Under the pieces are notes generated by a model. That model did no database searches. It had not been told where the DNA came from and was given only the letters and a program-made list of their open reading frames with translations. This document shows positions 35,283 through 43,608 of a DNA stretch of 50,109 nucleotides, in pieces. Numbering within the stretch: position 1 is the first letter of the stretch; every line of letters begins with the position of its first letter. The position numbers were made by a program, and so were the translations under genes. Source of the DNA: Dehalococcoidia bacterium (GTDB taxonomy: Bacteria; Chloroflexota; Dehalococcoidia; CAUJGQ01); contig DATGEL010000069.1 in the NCBI GenBank assembly GCA_035310145.1, positions 1 to 50,109 of the forward strand, given 5' to 3'.

Positions 35283-36152
35283 ATGCTCGACCTTTCCCGG
35301 ACGCAGAAGCTGGCCGTGCCGCTGGCCGCGCTGGCGCTGCTGGCGGCCTGCTCCAGCAGCAACAACAAGAACAAGGCGAACAACGCCGCCGCCAACGCGC
35401 CCGTGGCCACGACCGTCGCTGCCGCGGCCAGCGCCACCACCGCGGCAACGACCGCCGCGGCGAGTGCTACCGCGGCGCGCACGGCTACGGCCGCGCCGAC
35501 GGTTGCCGCTGCCGGCAGCAGCACGCCGGCCGGCAGCTCGGTGACCAACGGCCGCAGCCCCACGCCGGCCGCCGAAGCACTGGCCGGCAGTTGCAGCGGA
35601 CCCGCCGCCGGGGGCGCCGCGGCCGCGGCCGGCACGCCGGCAGCCGGAGCCTCCGCCGACGAGAAGCTGCTGCGCGACGCCGCGCTCACGCTGGCCGAGC
35701 TGCCGAAGGGATATGCGGTCGACACCGCGGAGTCTTCTCCGCCCTCTGACCCCGACATGACGGCCAACTTTGAAACGACCTTCACCTGCATCGGCCAGGG
35801 CGGCACGGGCCTCAACATTCAGGCCGTTGTCGATGGCCTCTTCGCCTTCAAGGACGCCGCAACCACCGCGGCCGGCTTCAAAGAGCTGCCCGCGCAGATC
35901 ACGCAGTCGGCGGGGGAGGATTTCCAACTGAAGCCGGTGCCCAACGCCCCGAAGATCGGCGATGAGGCGATCGCCTACCAGGTCAGCGGCTCGACCCAGG
36001 GCATCACCCTGGGCGGCTATGCGGTGATCTGGCGGCACGGCCGGTTCGGCGCCTCCGTCATCCAGGTCGGGGCGCCCGCAAGCGGCACGATCGACGACGT
36101 GGCCGCGCTGGCGCAGAAGCAGGACGCCAAGCTGCAGAGTAACGCCCGCTGA
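35283..36152 (+). CDS. Lipoprotein, paralogue 2 (289 aa)
   Basis: A paralogue of the preceding lipoprotein in domain order: signal peptide ending LALLAAC, an SSSNNKNKANN start, a low-complexity Ala/Thr linker of about 80 residues, then the same C-terminal domain (LPKGYAV, AFKDAATTAAGFKELP, PKIGDEAIAYQVS, GGYAVIWRHGRFGASVIQV, LAQKQDAKLQ). The linkers have diverged while the folded domain keeps its motifs, which suggests the domain is what matters. A strong terminator follows. Function unknown. Confidence 0.82.
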   Translation: MLDLSRTQKLAVPLAALALLAACSSSNNKNKANNAAANAPVATTVAAAASATTAATTAAASATAARTATAAPTVAAAGSSTPAGSSVTNGRSPTPAAEALAGSCSGPAAGGAAAAAGTPAAGASADEKLLRDAALTLAELPKGYAVDTAESSPPSDPDMTANFETTFTCIGQGGTGLNIQAVVDGLFAFKDAATTAAGFKELPAQITQSAGEDFQLKPVPNAPKIGDEAIAYQVSGSTQGITLGGYAVIWRHGRFGASVIQVGAPASGTIDDVAALAQKQDAKLQSNAR

Positions 36153-36175
36153 GCGCGGTACCTGCCAATGACAAA

Positions 36176-36207
36176 CGAGCGCGGCCGCCCGCAAGCGGCC
36201 GCGCTCG
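36176..36207 (+). terminator. Terminator after the lipoprotein genes
   Basis: CGAGCGCGGCCGC and GCGGCCGCGCTCG, 13-bp perfect stem with a 6-nt loop, then ACGTTTCTG. It lies between convergent genes and could serve both strands. Confidence 0.8.
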
Positions 36208-36243
36208 ACGTTTCTGATGTTCACGCCGGACCGGCGTGTCCGC

Positions 36244-36810
36244 TCAGAACGGAATGCCCCAGATCGCGTACCAGTGGTCCGTCGCCTTCTCGATCGGCAG
36301 CTCCTTCGCCATCACGGCGGACAGGCGCAGCTCTTCGCCGTTGTCGCGCTCGTGGTTGCCCTGCGGCACCATCGGGTAGAAGGCGCCGCGCTTGTAGTTG
36401 TAGATCCAGTACACCGGGTGCGAGGCCGTGTCGAAGCGGAAGACGGCGGCGAGCAACTGGTCGCCGAAGCCGTTGTCGGTCAGCGTGATACTGACCATGT
36501 GCTGGGCGGCGACGAGCTGCTCAAAGCTGTCGTGCTGGAGGATGATCCAGCGGAAGCCGTAGCTGTCGGTCTCCGTGCTGAAGCGCAGGTTGTCGTCCTT
36601 GCCGCTCTGGTCGAGGATGCCCTGCACTTCCTGCTCGGCCTGCTCGAAATAGGACGACTCCACCGGCTTGAAGACGATGCCCGCCCGTTTCGCCGGCGTT
36701 TGCTGCAGGCTGGTGCTGAGCGTCACCTCCGCCGTGGTCATGGCGAACAGCGCCTCGCTCTTCGACTTCACGGGCTTTGTGCGCCCGAACAGCACTTCCA
36801 GCAGTCCCAC
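36244..36810 (-). CDS. pspAB: PspA-associated protein PspAB
   Basis: 188 residues from the GTG at 36810, which gives the family-typical start MGLLEVLFGRTKPVKSKSEAL; the longer frame upstream crosses a terminator hairpin. Further family features are LFAMTTAEVTL, AGIVFKPVESSYF, YGFRWIILQHDSFEQLV, YNYKRGAFYPMVPQG and the C-terminal WYAIWGIPF (quoted in parts). PspAB is known from actinobacterial phage-shock/envelope-stress loci and often lies beside an HtpX-type protease, as here. No pspA gene is in the window. A role in membrane stress is inferred. Confidence 0.82.
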   Translation of the reverse strand: MGLLEVLFGRTKPVKSKSEALFAMTTAEVTLSTSLQQTPAKRAGIVFKPVESSYFEQAEQEVQGILDQSGKDDNLRFSTETDSYGFRWIILQHDSFEQLVAAQHMVSITLTDNGFGDQLLAAVFRFDTASHPVYWIYNYKRGAFYPMVPQGNHERDNGEELRLSAVMAKELPIEKATDHWYAIWGIPF

Positions 36811-36830
36811 CGCGTGCCCGCCTTCAAGCG

Positions 36831-36879
36831 AAAAACCGCCGGCCCCTCCCCGCCGCGCAAGCCTGGCGGGAAGGGGCCG
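36831..36879 (-). terminator. Terminator between htpX and pspAB
   Basis: On the minus strand a 15-bp stem with one mismatch (CGGCCCCTTCCCGCC against GGCGGGGAGGGGCCG), 10-nt loop, then GCGGTTTTTC. It ends about 20 nt before the pspAB start, so it could attenuate read-through from htpX into pspAB. Confidence 0.7.
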
Positions 36880-36919
36880 TCTGGTCAAACCCGATACCCT
36901 GCGCTCGATCGCTCATACG

Positions 36920-37834
36920 CTACCGCGCCCCGTACAGCTCGCGCTGGATCTTCTGCAACTGCGCGATGCGCCGCTCCAGCGACGGGTGCGTGGAGAACAG
37001 CTCGCCGAACGAAGCGCCGCCCGTCAGCGCCGGCACGATGAAGAAGGCGTTCAGCGTCTGCTTCGAGCGCAGGTCGTCGTTGGGGATGCGCGCCATGCCG
37101 GTGCTGATCTTCATCAGCGCCGACTCAAGGTGCGCCGGGGCGCCGGTGATGATCGCCGAGCCGCGGTCCGCCGCCAGCTCGCGGTAGCGCGAGAGGGCGC
37201 GGATCAGGAAGAAGCTGATCACCCAGACGAGGATCGACGCGAAGTAGACGAGCATGAAGGCGCTGGCGCCGTTGTCGCGGTCGCGCCCGCGCCGGCCGCC
37301 GCCCGCCAGCCCCAGCCAGAAGCCCCACTGCATGATGAACGAGGCCACGGTGGCGAAGAAGCTGGCAAAGGTGATCACGGCCACGTCACGGTTCTTGACG
37401 TGCGTCAGCTCGTGACCGAGCACGGCCTCCATCTCTTCGGTGTTGAGCCGGCGCAGAATGCCCGTAGTGCAGCAGACGACCGCGTGCTTCGGGTTGCGGC
37501 CGGTGGCGAAGGCGTTGGGCATATCCGTGTCGGCGATCGCCACGCGCGGCTTGGGCAGGTCCATCTGCTGCGCCAGCCGCTCGACCATGCCGTGCAGCTC
37601 CGGCGCCTGCGCGGGCGTGACCTCATGCCCGCCCATCGAGAGCAACGCCAGCTTATCTGAAAGAAAATACTGAACCAGCAGGCCGCCGCCGGCCAGGACC
37701 AGGATCAGCACCCAGGGCACGTGCGCCGCGAAGAGCACGCCCATGAAGAACAAATAGACCGCGGCCAGAAGAAAGCCCACGATCACCATGCGGGTGATCA
37801 AGCCCCCGTCGGGACCGGGCATCCGACGTCGCAT
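36920..37834 (-). CDS. htpX: HtpX-like M48 membrane metalloprotease
   Basis: 304 residues. Two N-terminal membrane helices (about 15-35 and 40-56), the zinc motif HELTH (H141-E142, H145) after TEEMEAVLG, further helices (about 158-175 and 185-210) and the third zinc ligand region in YRELAADRGSA. Ahead of it lies PNAFATGRNPKHAVVCCTTG, typical of the family. It degrades damaged membrane proteins under envelope stress. It is encoded just upstream of pspAB. A TACAAT box (37981-37986, minus strand) may be its -10, without a clear -35. Confidence 0.93.
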   Translation of the reverse strand: MRRRMPGPDGGLITRMVIVGFLLAAVYLFFMGVLFAAHVPWVLILVLAGGGLLVQYFLSDKLALLSMGGHEVTPAQAPELHGMVERLAQQMDLPKPRVAIADTDMPNAFATGRNPKHAVVCCTTGILRRLNTEEMEAVLGHELTHVKNRDVAVITFASFFATVASFIMQWGFWLGLAGGGRRGRDRDNGASAFMLVYFASILVWVISFFLIRALSRYRELAADRGSAIITGAPAHLESALMKISTGMARIPNDDLRSKQTLNAFFIVPALTGGASFGELFSTHPSLERRIAQLQKIQRELYGAR

Positions 37835-37851
37835 GACGCCACCTCACTCTT

Positions 37852-37890
37852 GCGGGCGCCGGGGGCGCCCGCGACACGCGCAGGCGTGTC
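37852..37890. repeat. Two adjacent palindromes in the htpX leader
   Basis: GCGGGCGCC-GGG-GGCGCCCGC (37852-37872) is followed directly by GACACGC-GCAG-GCGTGTC (37873-37890). Both are perfect. They lie 18-56 nt upstream of the htpX start and would be in its leader RNA. The rest of the 324-nt gap up to 38158 holds a divergent promoter and no gene I can see. Confidence 0.6.
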
Positions 37891-38048
37891 CCTCGACATG
37901 TCACACTCCCCGCTCGACGCATCCCAAACGCCGCCGCGCACCGGCGCGACGGCGACCGCGAATGCGGCGGGGCCACCTCTATTGTACCCCCGCGCGGCCG
38001 TTTCCGCGCAGCGCGCCTGCCGCCTGCGAGCGCTGCATGCGCCTCGCG

Positions 38049-38078
38049 TTGACTCATTTCCTTCGCACGCGCTAGACT
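38049..38078 (+). promoter_or_regulatory. Promoter of the desulforedoxin-like pair
   Basis: TTGACT (38049-38054), 18-bp spacer, TAGACT (38073-38078), about 80 nt before the first miniprotein start. Probably also reads into the second. Confidence 0.6.
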
Positions 38079-38158
38079 CTGGCCGGGCAGGTTAGCCGCC
38101 CGTTAACGGGTGCAACACCGCCTGCAGGCAAGCAGGAAGACAGAGGCGGAGCGAGCGC

Positions 38159-38278
38159 GTGGCGAATCAGGTGGGCAAACGGTATCAGTGCACGAAGTGT
38201 AACACGGAGATGATTGTGACCAAGGCCGGCGCCGGCGCGCTCGGATGCTGCGGTCAGCCGATGCAGCTCAAGCAGTAG
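38159..38278 (+). CDS. Desulforedoxin-like miniprotein 1 (39 aa)
   Basis: A 39-residue protein from a GTG: MANQVGKRYQCTKCNTEM, then a Gly/Ala turn and GCCGQPMQLKQ. Cysteines C11, C14, C30 and C31 give C-x2-C ... C-C, the Fe(Cys)4 pattern of desulforedoxin and of the N-terminal domain of desulfoferrodoxin, with the CCGxPM motif intact. It would be a small redox or iron/zinc protein. GGCGGAG lies about 10 nt upstream. The next gene encodes a paralogue. At 39 residues it is easily missed by gene finders. Confidence 0.75.
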   Translation: MANQVGKRYQCTKCNTEMIVTKAGAGALGCCGQPMQLKQ

Positions 38279-38334
38279 GTTCGTGGCTGCTGGTACAGAC
38301 GGGTACGAACGATCACAGCGCGGGGGCGAGAGCG

Positions 38335-38478
38335 ATGGCGAACCAGCTTGGCAAGCGGTTCCAGTGTGAGAACTGCGGCACGGAAGTGCTCTGCATCAAG
38401 CCCGGCGACGGCGAGGTGCAGTGCTGCGACAAGGCGATGACCCTGCTGCAACCGAAGGTGCTCCCTTCGGCCGACTGA
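38335..38478 (+). CDS. Desulforedoxin-like miniprotein 2 (47 aa)
   Basis: A 47-residue paralogue: MANQLGKRFQCENCGTEVLC, GDGEVQCCDKAM and a short hydrophobic tail. The four ligand cysteines C11, C14, C30 and C31 fall at the same positions as in the first copy, with an added Cys20; the CCGxPM motif has become CCDKAM. The ATG at 38335 is set by alignment with the neighbour and the GGGGGCGAG upstream. Possible roles are electron transfer, metal storage or superoxide defence. Confidence 0.78.
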   Translation: MANQLGKRFQCENCGTEVLCIKPGDGEVQCCDKAMTLLQPKVLPSAD

Positions 38479-38562
38479 GCAGGCGCAGCGGACAGGCGCA
38501 GCAGGCCGCGGGACGAAGTCGCCCGCGGCCTTCGCGTTGCCGCCGCGCGCGCACAAGAAGCG

Positions 38563-40515
38563 ATGACGAACGATATCGACGGAGCCATCTACGACGTCGC
38601 CGTGGTCGGCGCCGGCCACGCCGGCTGCGAGGCGGCACTGGCCGCCGCGCGGCTGGGCGCACGGACGCTGCTGCTGACGATGAACCTGGAGACGGTGGCG
38701 CTGATGCCCTGCAACCCCTCGATCGGCGGGCCGGCGAAGGGGCACCTGGTGCGCGAGATCGATGCCCTCGGCGGCGAGATGGCGCGGGCGATCGACCGAA
38801 CCTTCATCCAGATTCGCATGCTCAACACGGGCAAAGGCCCCGCCGTCCAGGCGCTGCGCGCCCAGGCAGACAAGCGTCTCTACATGCGCGAGATGCGCCG
38901 CACCATCGAAGACGAGCCGGGACTCTGCATCGAGCAATGCCTTATCGAAGCGGTGACGCCGCGGCCGGCAGAGGATGGCCTGCCCGAACACTTCCTGCTC
39001 CGCGGCGGCGCCGGCGAGCGCTTCCGCTCGCGCACGGTCGTGCTCACCACCGGCACCTCGCTTGCGGGGCGCATGCTCACCGGCGAACGGTCAGAGGTCG
39101 GCGGCAGGCGTGGTGAGGGCGCGGCGACGGCGCTCTCCGCCAGCCTGCGCGCCCTCGGTTTCCGCCTGGGGCGGCTGAAGACGGGCACGCCGCCGCGCGT
39201 GCACGCCGCCAGCATCGACTACACGCAAACCGAGCTGCAGCCCGGCAGCAGCACGCCGCTGCACTTCCGCTTCCAGCCGGAGAGCGATCCCGAAGCGTTC
39301 CCCGAGCCGAACCCGGCCTATCCGTACGTCGAGCGCGGCGGCTGGCGGCCGCAGATGCCCTGTTACCTTGTGCACACCACCCCGGAAACGCACGCCGTGA
39401 TCCGCGCCAACCTCGACCGCGCGCCGATGTTCAACGGCGCGATCAGCGGCGTCGGCCCGCGCTACTGCCCCTCGATCGAGGACAAGATCGTGCGCTTCGC
39501 CGACAAGCCTTCGCACGGGCTCTTCCTCGAACCCGAGGGCTGGCAGACCGACGAGGTCTACGTGCAGGGCGCCAACACCAGCCTGCCCGAAGACGTGCAG
39601 GAGGCGATGCTGCGCAGCATCCCCGCGCTGGCCCGCTGCGAGATGCTGCGGCCCGGCTACGCCGTCGAGTACGACTACGTGGTCACCGATCAGACGCGCG
39701 TCACGCTGGAGGCGAAGGCGCTGCCCGGCCTCTACTTCGCCGGCCAGATCAACGGCACCTCCGGCTACGAGGAGGCCGCGGCCCAGGGCCTGATCGCCGG
39801 CACCAACGCCGCCCGCGCCGCGCAGGGCAAGCCGCCGCTGATTCTGGGCCGCGACCAGGCGTACATCGGCGTGATGCTCGACGACCTGGTCTCGCAGGAG
39901 CTGCGCGAGCCGTACCGCCTCTTCACCTCCCGCGCCGAGTACCGGCTGCTGCTGCGCCAGGACAACGCCGACCTGCGTCTTGCGCCGATCGGCCACGCGA
40001 TCGGCCTGCTCGACGCCCGCCGCGCCGCCGCCGTCGAAGCGAAGCGCGAACGGATCGCCGCCGAGATCGCCCGGCTGGAGCGCACGCATCTGAGCGAGGC
40101 GATGCGCCGGGCCGGCGAGACATTGAGCGGTTCCCTGGGTGCACTGCGGCCGGGGCTGGCGGCCGCCGATCTGCTGCGCCGGCCCGAATGCGGCTATCGC
40201 GAGCTGCTGAGGCTGGGGCTGGGCGATCCAGCATTGGCGCCCGACGCCGCCGAGCAGGTCGAGTGCGAGGTCAAGTACCGCGGCTATCTGGAGCGGCAGC
40301 AGCACGAGGTCGAGCGCGTGCGCCGCTTCGACGGCCGACCGCTGCCCGCCGGGCTCGACTACGCCGCGTTGCACGGCCTGCGCACCGAGGCGAAGGAGAA
40401 GCTGGCCCGCTTCCAGCCGGCCACGCTCGGCCAGGCCGGCCGCATCGCCGGCGTCACGCCCGCCGACGTGGCCGTGCTGCTCGTGCATCTCGAGCGGCTG
40501 CCCGCGGCCGTCTGA
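38563..40515 (+). CDS. mnmG: tRNA uridine-5-carboxymethylaminomethyl modification enzyme MnmG
   Basis: 650 residues. FAD-binding [19 protein letters not shown] at the N-terminus, the family signatures [24 protein letters not shown] and [20 protein letters not shown], GTFLxG-type [20 protein letters not shown], and a C-terminal helical domain that binds tRNA and MnmE (signatures quoted in parts). With MnmE it installs the cmnm5 group at U34 of certain tRNAs. mnmE is not in the window. The next gene begins eight bases after its stop. Confidence 0.95.
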   Translation: MTNDIDGAIYDVAVVGAGHAGCEAALAAARLGARTLLLTMNLETVALMPCNPSIGGPAKGHLVREIDALGGEMARAIDRTFIQIRMLNTGKGPAVQALRAQADKRLYMREMRRTIEDEPGLCIEQCLIEAVTPRPAEDGLPEHFLLRGGAGERFRSRTVVLTTGTSLAGRMLTGERSEVGGRRGEGAATALSASLRALGFRLGRLKTGTPPRVHAASIDYTQTELQPGSSTPLHFRFQPESDPEAFPEPNPAYPYVERGGWRPQMPCYLVHTTPETHAVIRANLDRAPMFNGAISGVGPRYCPSIEDKIVRFADKPSHGLFLEPEGWQTDEVYVQGANTSLPEDVQEAMLRSIPALARCEMLRPGYAVEYDYVVTDQTRVTLEAKALPGLYFAGQINGTSGYEEAAAQGLIAGTNAARAAQGKPPLILGRDQAYIGVMLDDLVSQELREPYRLFTSRAEYRLLLRQDNADLRLAPIGHAIGLLDARRAAAVEAKRERIAAEIARLERTHLSEAMRRAGETLSGSLGALRPGLAAADLLRRPECGYRELLRLGLGDPALAPDAAEQVECEVKYRGYLERQQHEVERVRRFDGRPLPAGLDYAALHGLRTEAKEKLARFQPATLGQAGRIAGVTPADVAVLLVHLERLPAAV

Positions 40516-40523
40516 GCCGCGCC

Positions 40524-42032
40524 GTGCTGCCGCTGGTGCTGCACCACGCCGACCTGCACACGATGAATCGCGCGCGTCCGCGTGCCGGGGCGCTGTTGAT
40601 TCGCGACGGCCGCATCGCCGCCGTGGGCACCGACGCCGACGTGCGCGCGGCCGCGGGCACGAGGTACGACGCCATCGACTGCGGCGGCGACCTGCTGCTG
40701 CCCGCCTTCGTCGACGCGCACATCCACCTGCTGGCTTACGCCGCCGGCCTGGCCTCGGTCGATTGCTCGCCGGCCGCCGCCCCCGATATCCCGGCGCTGC
40801 TGGCGGCGATCGCCGCGCGGGCGGTGATCAGCGAACCGGGGCGTTGGATCCGCGCCGTTGGCTATCGCGAGACAGAGCTGCGCGAGCGCCGCCATCCTAC
40901 GCGCTGGGAGCTGGACGCCGCCGCGCCGGCCAATCCCGTGCGCCTCATCCATGCAAGCGGCCACGGCTGCGTGCTCAACTCGCGGGCGCTGTGGCTGTCA
41001 GGCATCGGCCTGGAGAGCGAGGAGCCGGCCGGCGGCCACATCGGCCGGCGGCTGAAAGACGGCGAGCCGGATGGTCTGCTCCTCGGCATGAACGCGGCGG
41101 TCGAGCGCGCCGTGCCGCCGGCGGAGTACGCCGATTTGCGTACACAGGTCGCCGAGGCGGACCGCCGGCTGCTGGCCCAGGGCATCACGGCCGTCCAGGA
41201 CATGGGCGTGCAAAACGACGCGGCCACACTGGCGATGTTCGAGCGGCTGCGGCAGGACGGCGCCCTGAGCGTGGCGCTGACGCCCGCGATCGGCATCGAG
41301 CCGTTCCTCGCCGGCAATCTCCCGCCCGGCTGGACGGGGATGGTGAAGATCGTGATTGAAGAGCTGGGCGACGAGCTGCACCCCGATGCAGTGACCCTCG
41401 GCGCACAGATCGGCGCGATTCACGCCCGCGGCGCCCGCGCGGCGGTGCACTGCATCGGCCGCCAGGCCGTGCAGCAGGCGATCGCCGCCTTCGAGACGCT
41501 CGCGCAACGGGAGCCCATCCGCGCGCGGCGGCACCGGCTGGAGCACGCGGCGCTCTGCCGGCCGCAAGAGGCGGGGCGCGCGGCGGCGCTCGGCCTGCTC
41601 GTCGTCTGCAACCCCGGCCTGCTCCGCCCGAACGGCGACCGCTATCTGCGTGATCTGCCCGCCGGCGATCTCCCCTGGCTGCACAACCCCGCCACGTTCG
41701 CCGCCGCGGGCATTCCTGTTGCAATCGGCAGCGACGCGCCGGTAGGCCCGCCCGATGCGCTAGGATCGATCGCGGCCGCTGCCTCGCGGCTGAGCGCCTC
41801 TGGGCAGCGGCTCCCAGGCAAGGTTGCGCCGCTCGCCGACGCGCTGCGGGCACATACGCTGCACGCCGCCAACGCCGGCGGCAGCGAACGCGAACGCGGC
41901 GCCCTGCGGCCGGGAGCGGCGGCGGACCTGGTCCGCCTGCCGGCCGCGGCCTTCGCTGACCCGGCCGTGCTGGGCGGAAGCCGGCCGCGCGTCATGCAAG
42001 CGGGAATCTGGAGAGACGGGGGACGCGAATGA
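40524..42032 (+). CDS. YtcJ-like metal-dependent amidohydrolase
   Basis: 502 residues from a GTG eight bases after the mnmG stop; another in-frame GTG lies at 40536. The fold is an amidohydrolase barrel: an N-terminal beta sandwich (GALLIRDGRIAAVG), the first metal motif FVDAHIHLL, then ITAVQDMGVQ, VKIVIEEL, HARGARAAVHCIGRQAVQQAI, RRHRLEHAA and IGSDAPVGPPD with the last metal aspartate (quoted in parts). It is closest in layout to YtcJ/N-substituted formamide deformylase-like proteins. Substrate unknown. Its stop overlaps the next start. Confidence 0.88.
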   Translation: MLPLVLHHADLHTMNRARPRAGALLIRDGRIAAVGTDADVRAAAGTRYDAIDCGGDLLLPAFVDAHIHLLAYAAGLASVDCSPAAAPDIPALLAAIAARAVISEPGRWIRAVGYRETELRERRHPTRWELDAAAPANPVRLIHASGHGCVLNSRALWLSGIGLESEEPAGGHIGRRLKDGEPDGLLLGMNAAVERAVPPAEYADLRTQVAEADRRLLAQGITAVQDMGVQNDAATLAMFERLRQDGALSVALTPAIGIEPFLAGNLPPGWTGMVKIVIEELGDELHPDAVTLGAQIGAIHARGARAAVHCIGRQAVQQAIAAFETLAQREPIRARRHRLEHAALCRPQEAGRAAALGLLVVCNPGLLRPNGDRYLRDLPAGDLPWLHNPATFAAAGIPVAIGSDAPVGPPDALGSIAAAASRLSASGQRLPGKVAPLADALRAHTLHAANAGGSERERGALRPGAAADLVRLPAAAFADPAVLGGSRPRVMQAGIWRDGGRE

Positions 42033-42391
42033 AGCGAAGCGTTGCGATCAGCGGCGCCCTCGGCGGCCTCGTGTTGTGGTCCGCGCCAATCCTCTGGTCC
42101 GCTCCGGCCCAGCAAGGCCCTACGGCGATCACGATCGAGCCGCAGCCCGTGTACCGCGGCTGCAACTCGATCGTCGTGACCGCGCCGCTGGGCACGAGCT
42201 GGAAGGAGATCGTCGAACGCTTCGCCGATCCCTCGACGGTGCGCGGCGTCTGGCAGTTCGACAACGTGGCGCAGCGGTATCACGGCGTCTATTTCCCCAG
42301 CTCCACCGCGCCCACGGATGGCCCCGCGAGCAGCGCCGCCTCCGTGATGGGGCTGTTCTTCTGCGTCTCGGCCGACGGCAGTATCTCGTAA
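42029..42391 (+). CDS. Exported twin-cysteine domain protein (120 aa)
   Basis: The ATG overlaps the amidohydrolase stop (ATGA). A signal peptide (MKRSVAISGALGGLVLW, cleavage near SAPAQQ) is followed by one domain of about 80 residues with C45 and C112. The same domain, with the same spacing of 67 residues between cysteines, forms the C-terminus of the next protein. Shared pattern: GC ... APxGT ... VW ... YF ... AP-x-D ... C. A disulfide-closed extracytoplasmic beta domain is likely. Not recognised as a known family. Confidence 0.72.
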   Translation: MKRSVAISGALGGLVLWSAPILWSAPAQQGPTAITIEPQPVYRGCNSIVVTAPLGTSWKEIVERFADPSTVRGVWQFDNVAQRYHGVYFPSSTAPTDGPASSAASVMGLFFCVSADGSIS

Positions 42392-42505
42392 GGCCGGTTC
42401 AATCGCGGCTCGCATCGCCGCGAGACAGAACAAACGCCCGCACCCCGGGCAACCGTTGCTACGATCGCCGCACGGCCTGCTCGAGCGGGTCCGGCGGAGC
42501 GTGCC

Positions 42506-43291
42506 GTGCGAGCCACGCGTCTGGTGCATGGCGGAGCGCTGGCGAGCGTGGCGATCGCCGCCGTGCTGGTCCTCGGCTCGCAGGGTCGCGCGGCGCGGGC
42601 GCAGCTTGCGCCGGTGGTGCTCTACCCTCCGCAGATCGGCGCCGACGGCATCACCCTGACCTGGTCAGCGTCGCAGGCAGAAGCCTACTACGTGATCTAC
42701 CGCTCAGACCCCGAGCACGCGGGCACAATCGCGATCACAACGGTCAGCGCGACGACCTGGTTGGACGAAGACGTCTACGCGCCGGGTCAGTACTGTTACT
42801 CCGTCTCCGTCAGTGTCGGAGACACGCACGCCGCAGGCTCGAACACCTGGTGTGTGCAGATCCTGACGGCGAAGCCGGGCGGCGTGGTGGGCAGCGTGGT
42901 CGGGCTCTTCCTGCCGCCCACGCCGAGTCCGACGCCGCAACCCGCCCCAACGCAGGCCACACCTGCACCGACGCCCACGGCGTCCCCGACGCCATCGGCC
43001 ACGCCCGCGCCGGCGTTGCCCCCGGCGATCGCGGTCGACCCCGCCAGCCTGCCGGCCGGCTGCTCGGTTGCGCGGGTGCAGGCGCCGGCGGGGACGGCGA
43101 TCAGCGACGTGCTCGCGCACGGCAGCGCGCCCACCGCCGTGCTGGCGGTCTGGGCGGTCGATCCGGCGGGCGGCCGGCTGCAATCGCTCTATTTCGAGGA
43201 GCCGAGCGCCCCTGCCGACCTGCCGCCACGCACCCTCTCCGACCAGCAACTGGTCTGGATCTGCGCGCTGGTGCCGGTGAGCTTCCACTGA
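42506..43291 (+). CDS. Exported FN3-like plus twin-cysteine domain protein (261 aa)
   Basis: From a GTG with GGAG 6 nt upstream. A signal peptide ends near ARA (about residue 32). Residues about 36-125 resemble a fibronectin type III domain (DGITLTWSASQAEAYYVIYRS, and YCYSVSVSVGDTHAAGSNTW; quoted in parts). A Pro/Thr/Ala linker (about 138-172) follows. The C-terminal domain has C186 and C253, 67 residues apart, as in the preceding protein. This layout suits a surface or secreted binding protein. Function unknown. Confidence 0.8.
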   Translation: MRATRLVHGGALASVAIAAVLVLGSQGRAARAQLAPVVLYPPQIGADGITLTWSASQAEAYYVIYRSDPEHAGTIAITTVSATTWLDEDVYAPGQYCYSVSVSVGDTHAAGSNTWCVQILTAKPGGVVGSVVGLFLPPTPSPTPQPAPTQATPAPTPTASPTPSATPAPALPPAIAVDPASLPAGCSVARVQAPAGTAISDVLAHGSAPTAVLAVWAVDPAGGRLQSLYFEEPSAPADLPPRTLSDQQLVWICALVPVSFH

Positions 43292-43608
43292 GCCACCGAG
43301 GCGCCTATCCCTGGTTTCGCGGGCGAAACCTGTCCCTTCCCCTCATGTGCCATCATGTGCCGTCATAAGCCATCGTATGCCGTCATGTGCCTTGAGGAAG
43401 GGTAGATTCGAGAACTGCCGTTAGCTCGCGGACAACCCTTCCCGCATCGGGCCAGAGCGCAGCGCAACGGTGCTCGATGGGCGCTGGGCGCCCACGTCAG
43501 ACCGAGACTTCCCATGCGGACGCGGCGTTCTTCGGATCGCCGCGAAACGGCGCTGTTGAAGCAAAGCGGGGTTAGGCCGCAGGAGCCTGAGCCGGCCAGT
43601 CTGCTATC
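43292..43608. other. Intergenic region of 317 nt with no gene
   Basis: No open frame with protein character or ribosome-binding site. It holds the 10-bp tandem array at 43344-43393, flanked by CCCTTCC and GGAAGGG arms, and GC-rich sequence up to the PgpH-like gene. No clear promoter seen. Confidence 0.5.
43344..43393. repeat. Five tandem 10-bp units
   Basis: Units CATGTGCCAT, CATGTGCCGT, CATAAGCCAT, CGTATGCCGT, CATGTGCCTT, exactly in phase at 10 bp. Complementary arms (CCCTTCCCCTC at 43334-43344 and GAGGAAGGG at 43394-43402) flank the array. The period of one helical turn would place every unit on the same DNA face. Confidence 0.85.

Noticed and set aside
43344-43393. CRISPR-like array
   Set aside because: Units are only 10 bp and contiguous, with no spacers and no cas genes.
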